From Treponema sp. (GTDB lineage: Bacteria > Spirochaetota > Spirochaetia > Treponematales > Breznakiellaceae): a DNA stretch of 7,646 bases. Where the stretch lies: assembly GCA_031266695.1 (NCBI GenBank), contig JAISAK010000094.1:1-7646 (forward strand). The letters are read 5' to 3'. Within the stretch, counting starts at the first letter, position 1, and each line of letters begins with the position of its first letter. The translations under genes were made by a program, and so were the position numbers. The notes beneath the pieces are model-generated. The model saw only the letters and a list, made by a program, of their open reading frames with translations. It was not told the origin of the DNA and did no database searches. Of this stretch, positions 1 to 7,040 are shown in pieces.

Positions 1-67
1 CAGGGCTTCTTCCTGGTGTGTATTCTGATCGCCTCGGTTTCAAGCGGCGGCAGGGTACGGAAGCGCG
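1..67. other. Unassigned left flank
   Basis: This is the stretch beyond the permease stop codon. On the minus strand one frame stays open to the window edge and reads roughly RTLPPLETEAIRIHTRKKP, with plausible coding-like third positions. I find no ATG, GTG or TTG start for it near the permease end. Plus-strand frames are also open across this short stretch. It may be the edge of a neighbouring gene, but the sequence seen here cannot decide which strand. Confidence 0.3.
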
Positions 68-1282
68 CTACTTCGGATTCTTCCGCAGCCTTAAAAGAAG
101 CGCCAGCAAAATGACGCCGTATAAAACGCAGCTTCTGTATCCCCAGGCCGCGCCGATAAAACGGTTTGTCAGGCCGATAAGAAACTGAATTACACCGTTA
201 AGCGAAAAGGCAATGACGATGATTGCGCTGCCGGCGGCCTGAGCGCCTTTTCCGAATACGCCGATGCTCATCGCGAGGATTGTGGGAAAGGCTATTCCCA
301 CAAAAAGACCCGTAACCGGCAGAATCCGGACGCCGTGACGGCCGAGTAAAAAACCAGCGGTTAAAATCAAAACAGTGGCAAGGATTCCGAAAAAAACACT
401 TCGGAGATATCCTGCCTTTTCAATCAGGAATCCGTTTAACAGGCGGGAAACGGTAAAAAGCAGAAAATAGATCGAAATAAAAGCAGCGCCGCCGGTTTTG
501 GGATCTATGCCGAAAACATCAAGCAGGTAAAGCCCGCTCCAGTTGGTGGCGCCGCATTCTATCACGGTGGTAAACCCAAGGCAGATGCCAAAGCGCCAGA
601 CAAGCGGATTGGTTATTGCCCAGCGGAAGCTGTATCCCGTTCCGCCCGAAGAGGGAACCGGAGCGGCTTCTTCACCGGAGGCGCTTTTTTCCGCGGCCCT
701 CCCGGCAGCCGTCTTCTTTTCGCCCGGAGCCAGAATAAAAGTAGCAAGAGCCATGACGAGAACGGGAACAAGACCGGCAAAGTAGATGCCGCGCCAGCCG
801 AGGCTTGAGGTGTTGGCGACAAGGCCGCCGAACCAGGGGCCGATGACCGCTCCCGCGCCGTAGAAAAAGTGAAGCAGATTCATCATAAGGGCCGAATTCC
901 TGGTGAAGGTTTTTATTCCGATACCGTTGAGGCTGATCTCAAAAAAACCCAGTCCAAGCTGGATGAGGATGATAAACCCGGCGGCCGTCCAATAGGCCGC
1001 CGAAAAGCGAAAGAAGGCCATTCCCGCAAGAACTATGCCAAAGCCCAGAAGTATCGACTTCTTGAAACCGGCGCGGTTAAGGAATATACCGGAGATTACA
1101 CAGGAAAAAGCCATGATAATCTGAACAAGCAGAACCAGAAGACCCTGCCGGCTGTAGGAGGCGTCATAATCGGTTTTTATAAGAGGATAGATGATTCCCC
1201 GCAGGGTCTGCACAAACCCATAGAGCGCCATGTTCCCATAGATGATGAATAAAAGGCTTGCATAAGCACGCTGCTGCCGCAT
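68..1282 (-). CDS. MFS permease, FucP/GlcP-like sugar transporter
   Basis: This is a 404-residue integral membrane protein with about twelve hydrophobic segments, the normal size for a major facilitator superfamily secondary transporter. The N-terminal half holds the segment NLLHFFYGAGAVIGPWFGG (residues 135-153), which resembles the H-x-x-Y-G-x-G-x-x-x-G-P signature of the fucose/glucose permease group (COG0738). A hydrophilic central loop (about residues 187-218, rich in Ala, Glu, Lys and Ser) separates the two six-helix halves. In the second half, SRLLNGFLIEKAG (279-291) looks like the motif-A-type loop. By family it would move a sugar or similar small solute with protons across the inner membrane; the substrate cannot be read from sequence. 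The ATG at 1282 is favoured because the hydrophobic N-terminus follows directly and a promoter ends six bases upstream. There is no Shine-Dalgarno. It is transcribed divergently from the SDR-like gene. Family confidence is high and subgroup confidence moderate. Confidence 0.85.
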   Translation of the reverse strand: MRQQRAYASLLFIIYGNMALYGFVQTLRGIIYPLIKTDYDASYSRQGLLVLLVQIIMAFSCVISGIFLNRAGFKKSILLGFGIVLAGMAFFRFSAAYWTAAGFIILIQLGLGFFEISLNGIGIKTFTRNSALMMNLLHFFYGAGAVIGPWFGGLVANTSSLGWRGIYFAGLVPVLVMALATFILAPGEKKTAAGRAAEKSASGEEAAPVPSSGGTGYSFRWAITNPLVWRFGICLGFTTVIECGATNWSGLYLLDVFGIDPKTGGAAFISIYFLLFTVSRLLNGFLIEKAGYLRSVFFGILATVLILTAGFLLGRHGVRILPVTGLFVGIAFPTILAMSIGVFGKGAQAAGSAIIVIAFSLNGVIQFLIGLTNRFIGAAWGYRSCVLYGVILLALLLRLRKNPK

Positions 1283-1288
1283 ATAGAA

Positions 1289-1317
1289 AGAGTAGCTTTT
1301 ATGGGCAGTTGATACAA
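1289..1317 (-). promoter_or_regulatory. Sigma70-like promoter of the MFS permease gene
   Basis: Read on the minus strand, the -35-like box TTGTAT (1312-1317) is separated by 17 bases from the -10-like box TACTCT (1289-1294). Six bases remain before the ATG at 1282, so the predicted transcription start falls at or next to the A of the start codon. The -35 box overlaps the -35 box of the divergent promoter. The boxes are imperfect and the call rests on spacing and position. Confidence 0.5.
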
Positions 1318-1337
1318 TAGACGCCGATCTTTACACT
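1309..1337 (+). promoter_or_regulatory. Sigma70-like promoter of the SDR-like gene
   Basis: The -35-like box TTGATA (1309-1314), a 17-base spacer and the -10-like box TACACT (1332-1337) are followed by six bases and then the ATG at 1344. The sequence before the ATG (ACTATTGGT) has no Shine-Dalgarno. The geometry predicts a leaderless or nearly leaderless message. The overlap of this -35 box with the opposing one suggests the two promoters compete for polymerase or are co-regulated. Confidence 0.55.
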
Positions 1338-1343
1338 ATTGGT

Positions 1344-2063
1344 ATGACCAGGGGAATTCTAATCGCGGGAAACGAGTCTACCCTCAGCCAGGCCCTTGAG
1401 GCGGAAGCGGCAAAGCGGGTAGAACACTTTGCCATAGCCTTGATACCCAACCGCTTTTCCGATCCGGCCAGGGCTTCTCCGTTTCGGGGCGGGGCGGAGG
1501 GGCTTTCCGGAACGGATTCCGCGGCGGAAAAACCCGCGGACGCGGCGCGGATTCCCCTGCAGTGGAATCCGGGGAGTCCCATCTCGGCGCGTACCCTGGC
1601 GCTTGCCTCGGAAAACCGGCTGGAACACACCGACGAGGCGATCCTGGTTTGTACCCCGCCTTCAATCCGCCGCAGCGCCGCGGAACTCCCCAGGGGGGAT
1701 ATAGAAATTCTTGTAAACGATCATATCAAAGCCTGGTTCTTTCTGGCGAAGGAATTGGCGGCCCTTTTCAGGGCGCGGCGCTCGGGGATTCTGGCGCTTG
1801 TGTATTCGGAACTCGGCTCCGGCGGCGGAAAAGGCGACGCCGCGGATCTTCTTGGCCCCTCGGCGCTTGCGTCTTTCCGCGCCTTTACCCGGAGCCTTTT
1901 GGCCTCCGCCTCCGGTGAGCCGTACCTTACCCTGGGTTTTTCCGGCCAGGACGCGGGGGACGAAGCGGGCTTCGCCTCTTTCGTCTTCAAAATTCTTGAT
2001 GAGGGAAACGGGCGAAACAACGGCAGACTCTACAAGTACGGAAGGCTTGGCCTTTTCAGATAA
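1344..2063 (+). CDS. SDR-like Rossmann-fold protein, apparently catalytically degenerate
   Basis: This 239-residue soluble protein has no signal peptide or membrane helix. Its architecture follows the short-chain dehydrogenase/reductase pattern: a beta strand GILIAGN at residues 4-10 where the cofactor loop begins, AILVCTPPS (99-107) as a core strand, VNDHIKAWFFLAKEL (124-138) like the helix with the conserved Asn, SGILALVYSELG (147-158) with a Ser at the catalytic Ser position, and LASFRAFTRSL (175-185), matching the helix after Y-x-x-x-K. The key residues are missing: the Gly-rich loop reads GNESTLSQA, and the Y and K positions align to Gly171 and Leu175. Residues 36-75 form a low-complexity stretch rich in Ala, Gly and Pro. 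It may be a pseudoenzyme or a structural relative; the SDR assignment is by eye and uncertain. The gene starts divergently from the permease and ends 44 bases from the convergent purL. The ATG at 1344 is supported by the promoter spacing. Confidence 0.6.
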   Translation: MTRGILIAGNESTLSQALEAEAAKRVEHFAIALIPNRFSDPARASPFRGGAEGLSGTDSAAEKPADAARIPLQWNPGSPISARTLALASENRLEHTDEAILVCTPPSIRRSAAELPRGDIEILVNDHIKAWFFLAKELAALFRARRSGILALVYSELGSGGGKGDAADLLGPSALASFRAFTRSLLASASGEPYLTLGFSGQDAGDEAGFASFVFKILDEGNGRNNGRLYKYGRLGLFR

Positions 2064-2107
2064 CGGTTCGGCAGGAGAAAGCGGCGCAAGAGGCCGCGCG
2101 GCGGCGC
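2064..2107. other. Convergent intergenic gap without a clear terminator
   Basis: These 44 bases lie between the stop codons of two converging genes. They contain short GC-rich self-complementary runs (around GGCCGCGCGGC) but no stem followed by a T tract in either direction. Termination may occur elsewhere or be factor-dependent; overlapping 3' ends of the two mRNAs are possible. Confidence 0.4.
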
Positions 2108-5100
2108 TCATTGAAAATACCTTACCCCCGCCTCGAACAGGCTTTGCCTTTTGTTCCCCGGAATATTGATATGAACGAATTCTCCCCGGCGTTCCGAGTG
2201 TGCCATCTTTCCGAGAATTCTGCCGTCGGGACTGGTTAAGGCCTCAATGGAAAAATCCGATCCGTTGGGATTATCCGGTTCGCAATCCGCGGGCCGTCCC
2301 GCGGCGTCAACATAGCAGAAAGGAATCTGCCCTTTCCTGAAAAGCTCCTCCCCTTCTTCCTTTCGTATAACAAGCCGGCCTTCCCCGTGGCTTACAGGCA
2401 GAATGTGAATGTTTCCCGGTTCTTCCAGGGCAAGCCAGGGCGAAAGGGTTGACATGACCCTGGTACGCACCATGCGGGAAACATGGCGGCCGATCCGGTT
2501 AAAGGTGAGGGTCGGGCTTCCGGCGGCGGCTTCGCGGTAAGAGCCGCAGGGAACCAGTCCCAGTTTGATAAGCGCCTGAAAGCCGTTGCAGATTCCGAGT
2601 ATAAGACCGTCCCGCTTTTCAAGAAATTCGGCAACCGCCTCCGCAACCGCGGGGGCGCGGAATACGTTGGCCATGAATTTTCCCGAACCCTCGGGCTCAT
2701 CGCCGGCGCTGAAGCCTCCGGACAGCGCGAGAATCTGCGCCCCGCCTATTGCCGAAGCAAGCTCCCTGATAGACGCGGCGGCTTCTTCCCGGTTCCGGTT
2801 TTTGAATACCATCTGCCGGGTACGCGCTCCCGCCCCGCGAAAGGCCCGTTCCATATCTCCTTCGCAGTTGGTACCGGGGAAGACGGGGAGGATTACAAGG
2901 GGAGAGGCCCGGCCCGAATCCCCGGCTTTCCGCTTCCTCCGGGGCCCCGCGCCGGAGGGAAGGGCGGCTCCGGCCGGAAGGCTTTTCCCGGCAGCCGGGG
3001 ACAATTCCGCTGTAGGTGTTTTTACCGCAGATGTTTCCGCCGCGTCAGCGCCGGCGGAAGTTTGGGGGTAGACCCGGGAAAGGGGATATTCATAGGCCCG
3101 GCGGAGCGTTTCAAGGGGAAGCTCCGCCGTCTCCTGCCCGCCTTTTTCTTCCGCGGCAGTTTTTACGCCGCCGTTGACACGGAACACCGGTTCCGCGATG
3201 CACCGCGCGGCAATTTCCCAGGAACCGGCCCTTTCGAGAATTTTTTTTATCTCCGGGTTTTTTCCAAAGTTCTTTCCGTCAATTTCGACTAACACCGATC
3301 CCTGGTAACAGGGGTTATCCGCAAGGGAAAAGGCTCCCTCGTAAAGCTCCAGGCCGGCGCTGTTCCCGAAGGCCATTACCGCAAGGCTTGCCGCCGTTCC
3401 GCCGGGCCCCACCGGATACGCCGAGCGGGCCAGGCCGGCCGCGCCGAGGGCGGCAAGGGCGTCCATGTTTGCCCTGAAGATATCCCATTCGGACGACACG
3501 CTTTCATTATGCGCAATACTACCGGCGGCGGCAGGAGAATCCGCGTTATCCGCCGCCCCGGCCCTTCCCGCTTCCTGCGAAAGCAGAATAACCACATTCC
3601 CCGCGCCGCCGCTCAGGGCGCCCGAGCGAACCGACGAAGCCGGCGCGCATCCGGCCGCAAAAGCGACAAGGGTTGGCGGGACGCTCAGGTTCAGGCCCCG
3701 CGCCGGGTCCTGATAATTTCCGGACATGGAGTCCTTGCCGCCGACAGCGGGAACCCCCAGCTCAATCTGGGCTTCCAGCGCGCCGAGAAGGGCGGCCGCG
3801 GGACTGCCCCAGGTTTCCGGTGATTGGGGCCGCTCAAAATACTCCTGAAGGCTGAGCCGGGCTTGCCGCGGATTCCCCCCGAGACAGGCGAATTTGGCAA
3901 GGGCCTCCCGTACCGAACCCTTGGCGCCTTCGTAGGGGTTACGTTCCATCAGGTCAGGGTTGAAGCCAAAGCTCATAAGGCTTGCGGTACGGCACTGTTT
4001 TTCCGGGGAGGGGAGGAGGGCGGCCATTCCGCATTCGGGGGTTCCCTGTTCCTTTCCGCCCCAGGGAAAAAGCACCGCCGCGGCGCCTATTGATCCGTCG
4101 AAGCGTTCCTGCAGCCCCCGCCGGCTTCCCGAGCGCAGGGAACCGAGTTCTTGTTCCAGACCGTCGAGCAGGGAACCGGCAGGAACGCTACGGGGCGCGG
4201 CGGGAAGCAGCGCCGAAGCGGAACGGGGAGCGCCGTTGGAATCGAGAAAAGCGCGGGAAAGCTCTACGATGGTTTTTCCGCGCCACCTCATGCGGAGAAA
4301 GGCTCCGCCTTCCCCTGTTCCGCGCGTTTTCGCCGCGTTTCCGCCCGCGGTTATTTTAGCGATGATCACCGCGTCGAGATTCTCGGCGGCGGCGGCGCTG
4401 ATAAAAGCTTCGGCGTCGCCGGCGGCGGTTACCAGGGCCATGCGTTCCTGGGATTCGGAGATTGCCAGTTCTATGCCGTCAAGGCCGGCGTATTTTTTCG
4501 GCACCTTGTCGAGATCAATGTCAATGCCGGCGGCAAGCTCTCCTACCGCCACGGAAACGCCGCCGGCGCCGAAGTCGTTGCAGCGCTTGATAAGCCGTGC
4601 CGCTTCGGGCCTGCGGAAAAGGCGCTGGAGTTTGCGTTCTTCCACGGCGTTTCCTTTCTGAACCTCGGCGCCGGCGGTCTGGACAGATTCACCGGTATGA
4701 ACCTTGGAAGAACCGGTAGCCCCGCCTATGCCGTCCCTTCCGGTTTTTCCGCCGGCAAGAATAACAACATCTCCGGGAACAGGTTCTTCGCGCCGCACCG
4801 AAGCCGCCGGCGCGGCGGCGATTACCGCTCCCAGTTCCAGGCGCTTGGCAAGAAATCCCGGATGATAAAATTCCGCAACCTGGCCCGTGGCAAGGCCAAT
4901 CTGATTCCCGTAGGACGAATAACCCGCCGCGGCTTCATGGGCGATTTTTATCTGGGGAAGCTTGCCCGGCAGGGTTTGATCAAGATTCTGCCGGGGGTCT
5001 CCCCCGCCGGTGATCCGCATGGCCTGGTACACATAAGCCCGGCCGGAAAGCGGATCCCTGATGGCGCCGCCGAGACAGGTCGCCGCCCCGCCGAAGGGCT

Positions 5101-6160
5101 CAATCTCGGTAGGGTGGTTGTGGGTTTCGTTCTTGAAGAGCAGCAGCCAGGGCTCTTTCGTCCCGTCGTCGAATTCGGCGTCTACCTTGATCGTGCAGGC
5201 ATTGATTTCTTTTGACTCCTCCACATCGCCGGCAAGGTTTCGTTTTTTCAAAAGCTTCGCCCCGATGGTTGCCATATCCATAAGCGTCCGCGGCCGCTGT
5301 TCCGCCGCAGCGCCGTACACTTCCCGCCGGGCGGATTCATAGAGGCTCAGGGCTTTAGCGAGGGCCGGGGCGAGGGGCCCGGCGGCTATTTCGATATTCT
5401 CAAGAACGGTATTAAAGGTGGTATGGCGGCAATGATCCGACCAGTAGGTATCCAGGACACGGAATTCCGCAAGGCCCGGATCGCGGCCGAGGGCGGAAAA
5501 ATATTTTTTGCAGAAGGCAAGATCCTCAATTGACATGGCAAGGCCGTACCGCCGGATTATATCGGCAAGTTCGGCCGCCTCTTGCCGCGCGCCGCCCGCC
5601 GTGTTCCGCGCGGTAATTGTACCAAAGCCGGAAATGAGGGGCAGATCCCCGGGAACGTTTTCTTTCTCCTCAAGATTGGGGGGAAGCCGCAAAGACGCCT
5701 CGCGGGAATCCACGGGGTTGATGAGGTAACGCTTTACCGCTTCAAAAGCCTCTTCCGAAACCGGCGGTTCTCCGTCTTCAAGCACATACACCCGGGCACA
5801 GCGAATCCGGGGCCTTGTCCCGGCGGCAAGTTCCGCGCATTGTTCCGCCGAATCGGAACGCTGATCATACTGGCCGGGAAGGTACTCTGCCGCGAAATAC
5901 CGGAGCCGCGCTTCGGCGGGAACCGCTTCACCAAAAAAAATCCGGTCGCATTGGGGCTCGGAAAAAACCGACGCGGTTATCCGCCTGAACTGTTCTTCGC
6001 TCAGGCTGGCCGCGTCATAACGATTCAGAATGCGCAGCCGCTTTAGCCGGGCAAGACAGGGATGTCGCGTTCCCAGGAATTCGGCCAACTCGGATTGCAG
6101 CCGCCGCGCTTCAATATTGAAGCCCTCCCGTTTTTCCACATAGACCCGTCGCACTTCCAT
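2108..6160 (-). CDS. purL: Phosphoribosylformylglycinamidine synthase, single-chain with fused glutaminase
   Basis: This enzyme converts FGAR, ATP and glutamine to FGAM in cytosolic de novo purine synthesis. It is a single chain of 1350 residues from the ATG at 6160. Visible in order are: the N-terminal PurS-like region beginning RRVYVEKREGFNIEA; YWSDHCRHTTF (239-249); the nucleotide-binding NETHNHPTE (344-352); GGGDPRQN (385-392); CNDFGAGG (527-534); ISESQER (567-573); the second synthetase half with GGKDSMSG (807-814); and the glutaminase domain with GTNCEGD (1096-1102), nucleophile Cys1191 in GICNGFQ, and the His1321/Glu1323 pair in AHSER. These features fit the clade II (TIGR01857-like) enzymes, which are usually about 1240 residues. 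Part of the extra length is a linker at about 1031-1087 rich in Ala, Ser, Pro and Lys. A TTG at 6205 would add 15 residues but lies inside a palindrome. The ATG at 6160 is preferred because AAGGGTG precedes it and the family N-terminus starts there. Confidence 0.96.
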   Translation of the reverse strand: MEVRRVYVEKREGFNIEARRLQSELAEFLGTRHPCLARLKRLRILNRYDAASLSEEQFRRITASVFSEPQCDRIFFGEAVPAEARLRYFAAEYLPGQYDQRSDSAEQCAELAAGTRPRIRCARVYVLEDGEPPVSEEAFEAVKRYLINPVDSREASLRLPPNLEEKENVPGDLPLISGFGTITARNTAGGARQEAAELADIIRRYGLAMSIEDLAFCKKYFSALGRDPGLAEFRVLDTYWSDHCRHTTFNTVLENIEIAAGPLAPALAKALSLYESARREVYGAAAEQRPRTLMDMATIGAKLLKKRNLAGDVEESKEINACTIKVDAEFDDGTKEPWLLLFKNETHNHPTEIEPFGGAATCLGGAIRDPLSGRAYVYQAMRITGGGDPRQNLDQTLPGKLPQIKIAHEAAAGYSSYGNQIGLATGQVAEFYHPGFLAKRLELGAVIAAAPAASVRREEPVPGDVVILAGGKTGRDGIGGATGSSKVHTGESVQTAGAEVQKGNAVEERKLQRLFRRPEAARLIKRCNDFGAGGVSVAVGELAAGIDIDLDKVPKKYAGLDGIELAISESQERMALVTAAGDAEAFISAAAAENLDAVIIAKITAGGNAAKTRGTGEGGAFLRMRWRGKTIVELSRAFLDSNGAPRSASALLPAAPRSVPAGSLLDGLEQELGSLRSGSRRGLQERFDGSIGAAAVLFPWGGKEQGTPECGMAALLPSPEKQCRTASLMSFGFNPDLMERNPYEGAKGSVREALAKFACLGGNPRQARLSLQEYFERPQSPETWGSPAAALLGALEAQIELGVPAVGGKDSMSGNYQDPARGLNLSVPPTLVAFAAGCAPASSVRSGALSGGAGNVVILLSQEAGRAGAADNADSPAAAGSIAHNESVSSEWDIFRANMDALAALGAAGLARSAYPVGPGGTAASLAVMAFGNSAGLELYEGAFSLADNPCYQGSVLVEIDGKNFGKNPEIKKILERAGSWEIAARCIAEPVFRVNGGVKTAAEEKGGQETAELPLETLRRAYEYPLSRVYPQTSAGADAAETSAVKTPTAELSPAAGKSLPAGAALPSGAGPRRKRKAGDSGRASPLVILPVFPGTNCEGDMERAFRGAGARTRQMVFKNRNREEAAASIRELASAIGGAQILALSGGFSAGDEPEGSGKFMANVFRAPAVAEAVAEFLEKRDGLILGICNGFQALIKLGLVPCGSYREAAAGSPTLTFNRIGRHVSRMVRTRVMSTLSPWLALEEPGNIHILPVSHGEGRLVIRKEEGEELFRKGQIPFCYVDAAGRPADCEPDNPNGSDFSIEALTSPDGRILGKMAHSERRGEFVHINIPGNKRQSLFEAGVRYFQ

Positions 6161-6169
6161 AACAGCATA

Positions 6170-6176
6170 CACCCTT
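6170..6176 (-). promoter_or_regulatory. Ribosome binding site of purL
   Basis: Minus-strand AAGGGTG is followed by nine bases (TATGCTGTT) and then the ATG at 6160. It resembles a Shine-Dalgarno core at normal spacing and decides the start over the upstream TTG at 6205. The TATGCT inside the spacer also resembles a -10 box, but it lies too near the ATG and has no good -35 partner. Confidence 0.55.
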
Positions 6177-6193
6177 AAAAAATTACAATCGGA

Positions 6194-6224
6194 ATTCCCT
6201 GACAATTTAAAATTGTCAGGGAAT
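6194..6224. promoter_or_regulatory. Perfect 31-base palindrome, candidate operator
   Basis: Two 15-base arms, ATTCCCTGACAATTT and its exact complement, flank a single central A at 6209. The site sits between the divergent purL and aldolase genes, 33 bases upstream of the purL ATG. Each arm carries TTGTCA in one orientation. The symmetry and the short centre suggest a dimeric repressor site more than an RNA hairpin. No T tract follows on either strand, so it is a poor intrinsic terminator. The binding protein is unknown. Confidence 0.6.
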
Positions 6225-6288
6225 AGTCTACCCGGATTTCATAACCGGGACAAGAACCGGCAGGCGCGGCGCGAGGTGCGGCGCGGCG

Positions 6289-6318
6289 TTGACAGATTTA
6301 AGTCCGGGGCTGTATGCT
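6289..6318 (+). promoter_or_regulatory. Sigma70-like promoter of the aldolase gene
   Basis: A consensus TTGACA (6289-6294), an 18-base spacer and TATGCT (6313-6318) are followed by six bases and the ATG at 6325. This is the best-matching promoter in the window. The predicted transcription start coincides with the start codon, as for the genes at 1282 and 1344. Confidence 0.65.
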
Positions 6319-6324
6319 GAAGGT

Positions 6325-7005
6325 ATGATGGAATTTATGCTGGATACCGCCAATCTTGACGCCGTCAGCAGGTGCGTCGATATTTTTCCAATCTGCGGCG
6401 TAACCGGCAATCCCAGTATTCTGAAGGCCGAAGGAAAGATAGATTTTTTTTCTCACCTGAAAAAACTCAGGCAGATTATCGGCAGGGAGCGTTCGCTGCA
6501 TGTCCAGGTAGTCGCCGGAGATTTTCAAGGCATCATCAAAGAGGCGGAAACGATTCTCCGGAAGATCGATGACCGGGTGTTTATCAAAATACCCGTTACC
6601 GAAGAGGGCCTTAAAGCCGCGGGCTGCCTTCATGATCGGGGAGTGCGCGTTACCGCCACCGCGATTTACACCCAGGCGCAGGCGCTCATGGCCGCGGCCC
6701 GGGGGGCGGACTATCTTGCTCTGTACTGCAACCGGATGAAGAACATGGATATTGACGCGGACCTTTCCGTCAAAACGCTCCGGGCTGTCTTTGACCGCGA
6801 AGGAATGGCTTCGAAGATCCTGGCCGCCAGTTTCAAGGGTATAGGCCAGGTCAGCGCCGCCATAGCGGCAGGCGCCCACGGGGTAACGGTTTCGCCGTCC
6901 CTGCTGCACGACGCGCTCGGCCTCCCCGTGATACAGGCCGCGGTGAACGATTTTTACCGGGACTGGACAGCGGTTCAAGGCGATGTTTCAATTGCCGATC
7001 TGTAA
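6325..7005 (+). CDS. fsa: Fructose-6-phosphate aldolase, small transaldolase family (FSA/TalC-like)
   Basis: This 226-residue cytosolic enzyme is the size of the FSA group. It starts MMEFMLDTANLDAV, followed by CGVTGNPSILKAEG (24-37), the family's N-P-S loop. The Schiff-base lysine is Lys88 in VFIKIPVTEEGL. The segment ATAIYTQAQAL (111-121) and the phosphate-loop region ASFKGIGQV (168-176) also match the family. Gln61 in HVQVV and Tyr134 in LYCNRM correspond to residues seen in FSA, where true transaldolases carry Glu and Phe; this favours reversible cleavage of fructose 6-phosphate to dihydroxyacetone and glyceraldehyde 3-phosphate. Activity is inferred, and transaldolase remains possible. 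ATGs at 6325 and 6328 are both candidates. An upstream TTG at 6289 is part of the -35 box and is rejected. AAGG lies only one base before the first ATG, too close to serve as a Shine-Dalgarno. The gene diverges from purL across a 164-base gap. Confidence 0.88.
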   Translation: MMEFMLDTANLDAVSRCVDIFPICGVTGNPSILKAEGKIDFFSHLKKLRQIIGRERSLHVQVVAGDFQGIIKEAETILRKIDDRVFIKIPVTEEGLKAAGCLHDRGVRVTATAIYTQAQALMAAARGADYLALYCNRMKNMDIDADLSVKTLRAVFDREGMASKILAASFKGIGQVSAAIAAGAHGVTVSPSLLHDALGLPVIQAAVNDFYRDWTAVQGDVSIADL

Positions 7006-7007
7006 AG

Positions 7008-7040
7008 GCGCCACGAATGAAACGCATGAACTTTTTCGCG
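7008..7040 (+). repeat. 33-base dispersed repeat, copy 1
   Basis: The repeat starts GCGCCACGAATGAAACGCAT. Its first 27 bases (7008-7034) are identical to 7460-7486, and 31 of 33 bases match over the full length. The copy begins two bases after the aldolase stop codon and runs directly into the tandem unit at 7039. Confidence 0.85.

Noticed and set aside
1662..2111. Overlapping minus-strand open frame of about 149 codons opposite the SDR-like gene
   Set aside because: The GC-rich sequence leaves antisense frames open by default; its peptide is low-complexity and matches no family, while the plus-strand frame has a promoter and a fold pattern.
4151..5215. 354-codon plus-strand open frame inside purL
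   Set aside because: It lies fully antisense to the conserved catalytic core of PurL, whose motifs are intact, and its peptide shows no recognisable domain.
6161..6169. TATGCT as a -10 box for purL
   Set aside because: It ends only three bases before the ATG, no reasonable -35 box lies 16-19 bases upstream, and the overlapping AAGGGTG explains initiation better.
6194..6224. Intrinsic terminator
   Set aside because: The palindrome lies between divergent gene starts, has a one-base centre and is not followed by a T tract on either strand.
6298..6978. 226-codon minus-strand open frame opposite the aldolase gene
   Set aside because: It is a mirror of a well-conserved enzyme gene; its peptide is basic, rich in Arg and Gly, and without domain features.
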